A stretch of 64,000 nucleotides of DNA from assembly GCA_049587715.1 (NCBI GenBank), contig JBAVEL010000037.1, forward strand, positions 41,079 to 105,078, read 5' to 3'. How positions within the stretch are numbered: the first letter of the stretch is position 1; every line of letters starts with the position of its first letter. The notes beneath the pieces are model-generated. The model ran no database searches, was not told the origin of the DNA, and saw nothing but the letters and a program-made list of their open reading frames with translations. Source of the stretch: JBAVEL01 sp049587715 (GTDB lineage: Bacteria > Bacteroidota > Ignavibacteria > UBA10030 > UBA6906). Made by a program: the position numbers and the translations under genes. This document shows positions 63,883-64,000 of the stretch, one piece after another.

Positions 63883-64000
63883 ATGCGCGTGCAGGCAGGG
63901 CGCACCGCGTTCCTCCTGGCGGCTTGTCTGCTGGAGGCGGCTCTCCTTTGGGCCCAGGATGCGCCGCATGCGCCGCCCGGGGGCCGGGACGGCACGGGAC
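63883..64000 (+). CDS. start of a secreted-protein gene, cut by window end
   Basis: 39 codons are visible. ATG 63883 follows the radical SAM stop by one base. The sequence begins M-R-V-Q-A-G-R-T-A-F-L-L-A-A-C-L-L-E-A-A-L-L-W-A-Q, a signal peptide with a likely cut after A-Q, then Pro/Gly-rich residues. The rest lies outside the window, so no function can be given. Confidence 0.6.
   Translation, partial: MRVQAGRTAFLLAACLLEAALLWAQDAPHAPPGGRDGTG

Overview
The window is a GC-rich bacterial chromosome segment. Four large secreted proteins end in a type IX secretion (T9SS) type-A sorting domain with an N-Y-P-N-P-F-N core. There is also a complete Bacteroides aerotolerance (Bat) operon and a GldA/GldF/GldG-type ABC system. 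Together these point to the Fibrobacterota-Chlorobi-Bacteroidota (FCB) superphylum or a related candidate phylum. I cannot name the phylum from sequence alone. I see no phage, insertion sequence or CRISPR array, and I saw no clear sign of recent transfer.

Layout. 1-5390: an rRNA operon (16S cut at its 5' end, tRNA-Ile, tRNA-Ala, 23S, 5S, terminator). 5414-14177: a regulatory and secretion block with a lipoprotein, a sigma-54 activator (GAF-AAA+-Fis), a Ser/Thr kinase with PEGA domains, a kelch-type T9SS protein, a DUF5683-like protein and a large T9SS protein. 14518-17459 (minus): nucleoside and nucleobase transporters. 17654-22209: a T9SS beta-propeller, a YfiT/DinB protein and small metabolic or transport genes. 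22223-25857 (minus): a beta-helix protein followed by heme-binding, DUF4920 and PepSY-type membrane genes. 26034-34555: a subtilase, an ACT-like protein, a 1308-residue sortilin-type propeller and another T9SS protein. 34697-43206: a small ORF, PBP1A, LpxH, a transporter, NusB, an ABC ATPase and Ppx-CHAD. 43237-52860: a dicarboxylate symporter and the moxR-Bat operon. 52949-57075: a fused keto-acid dehydrogenase E1, a DksA/TraR-like zinc finger and a DUF6600 protein. 57088-61281 (minus): the Gld-like ABC operon with a DUF4340 protein. 61392-64000: an acetyltransferase, MurI, a radical SAM protein and a truncated secreted-protein gene.

How it may work together. Most genes serve the cell envelope: wall synthesis (PBP1A, MurI, LpxH), membrane-attached VWA/TPR machinery (Bat), ABC export, and a large extracellular proteome. 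Two observations stand out. First, three of the secreted proteins do not use the NPFN sorting domain; they share another duplicated C-terminal module (GWN...GYW, twice, then a basic tail) that I do not recognise as a named family. Second, near-consensus sigma-54 (-24/-12) sites precede two of the NPFN proteins and one GWN/GYW protein, and a sigma-54 activator plus a transmembrane kinase gene lie just upstream of the first. This suggests a signalling circuit that controls part of the exported proteome. Housekeeping genes instead show a uniform TTG-rich -35, 16-17 bp spacer and TA..T -10 promoter.
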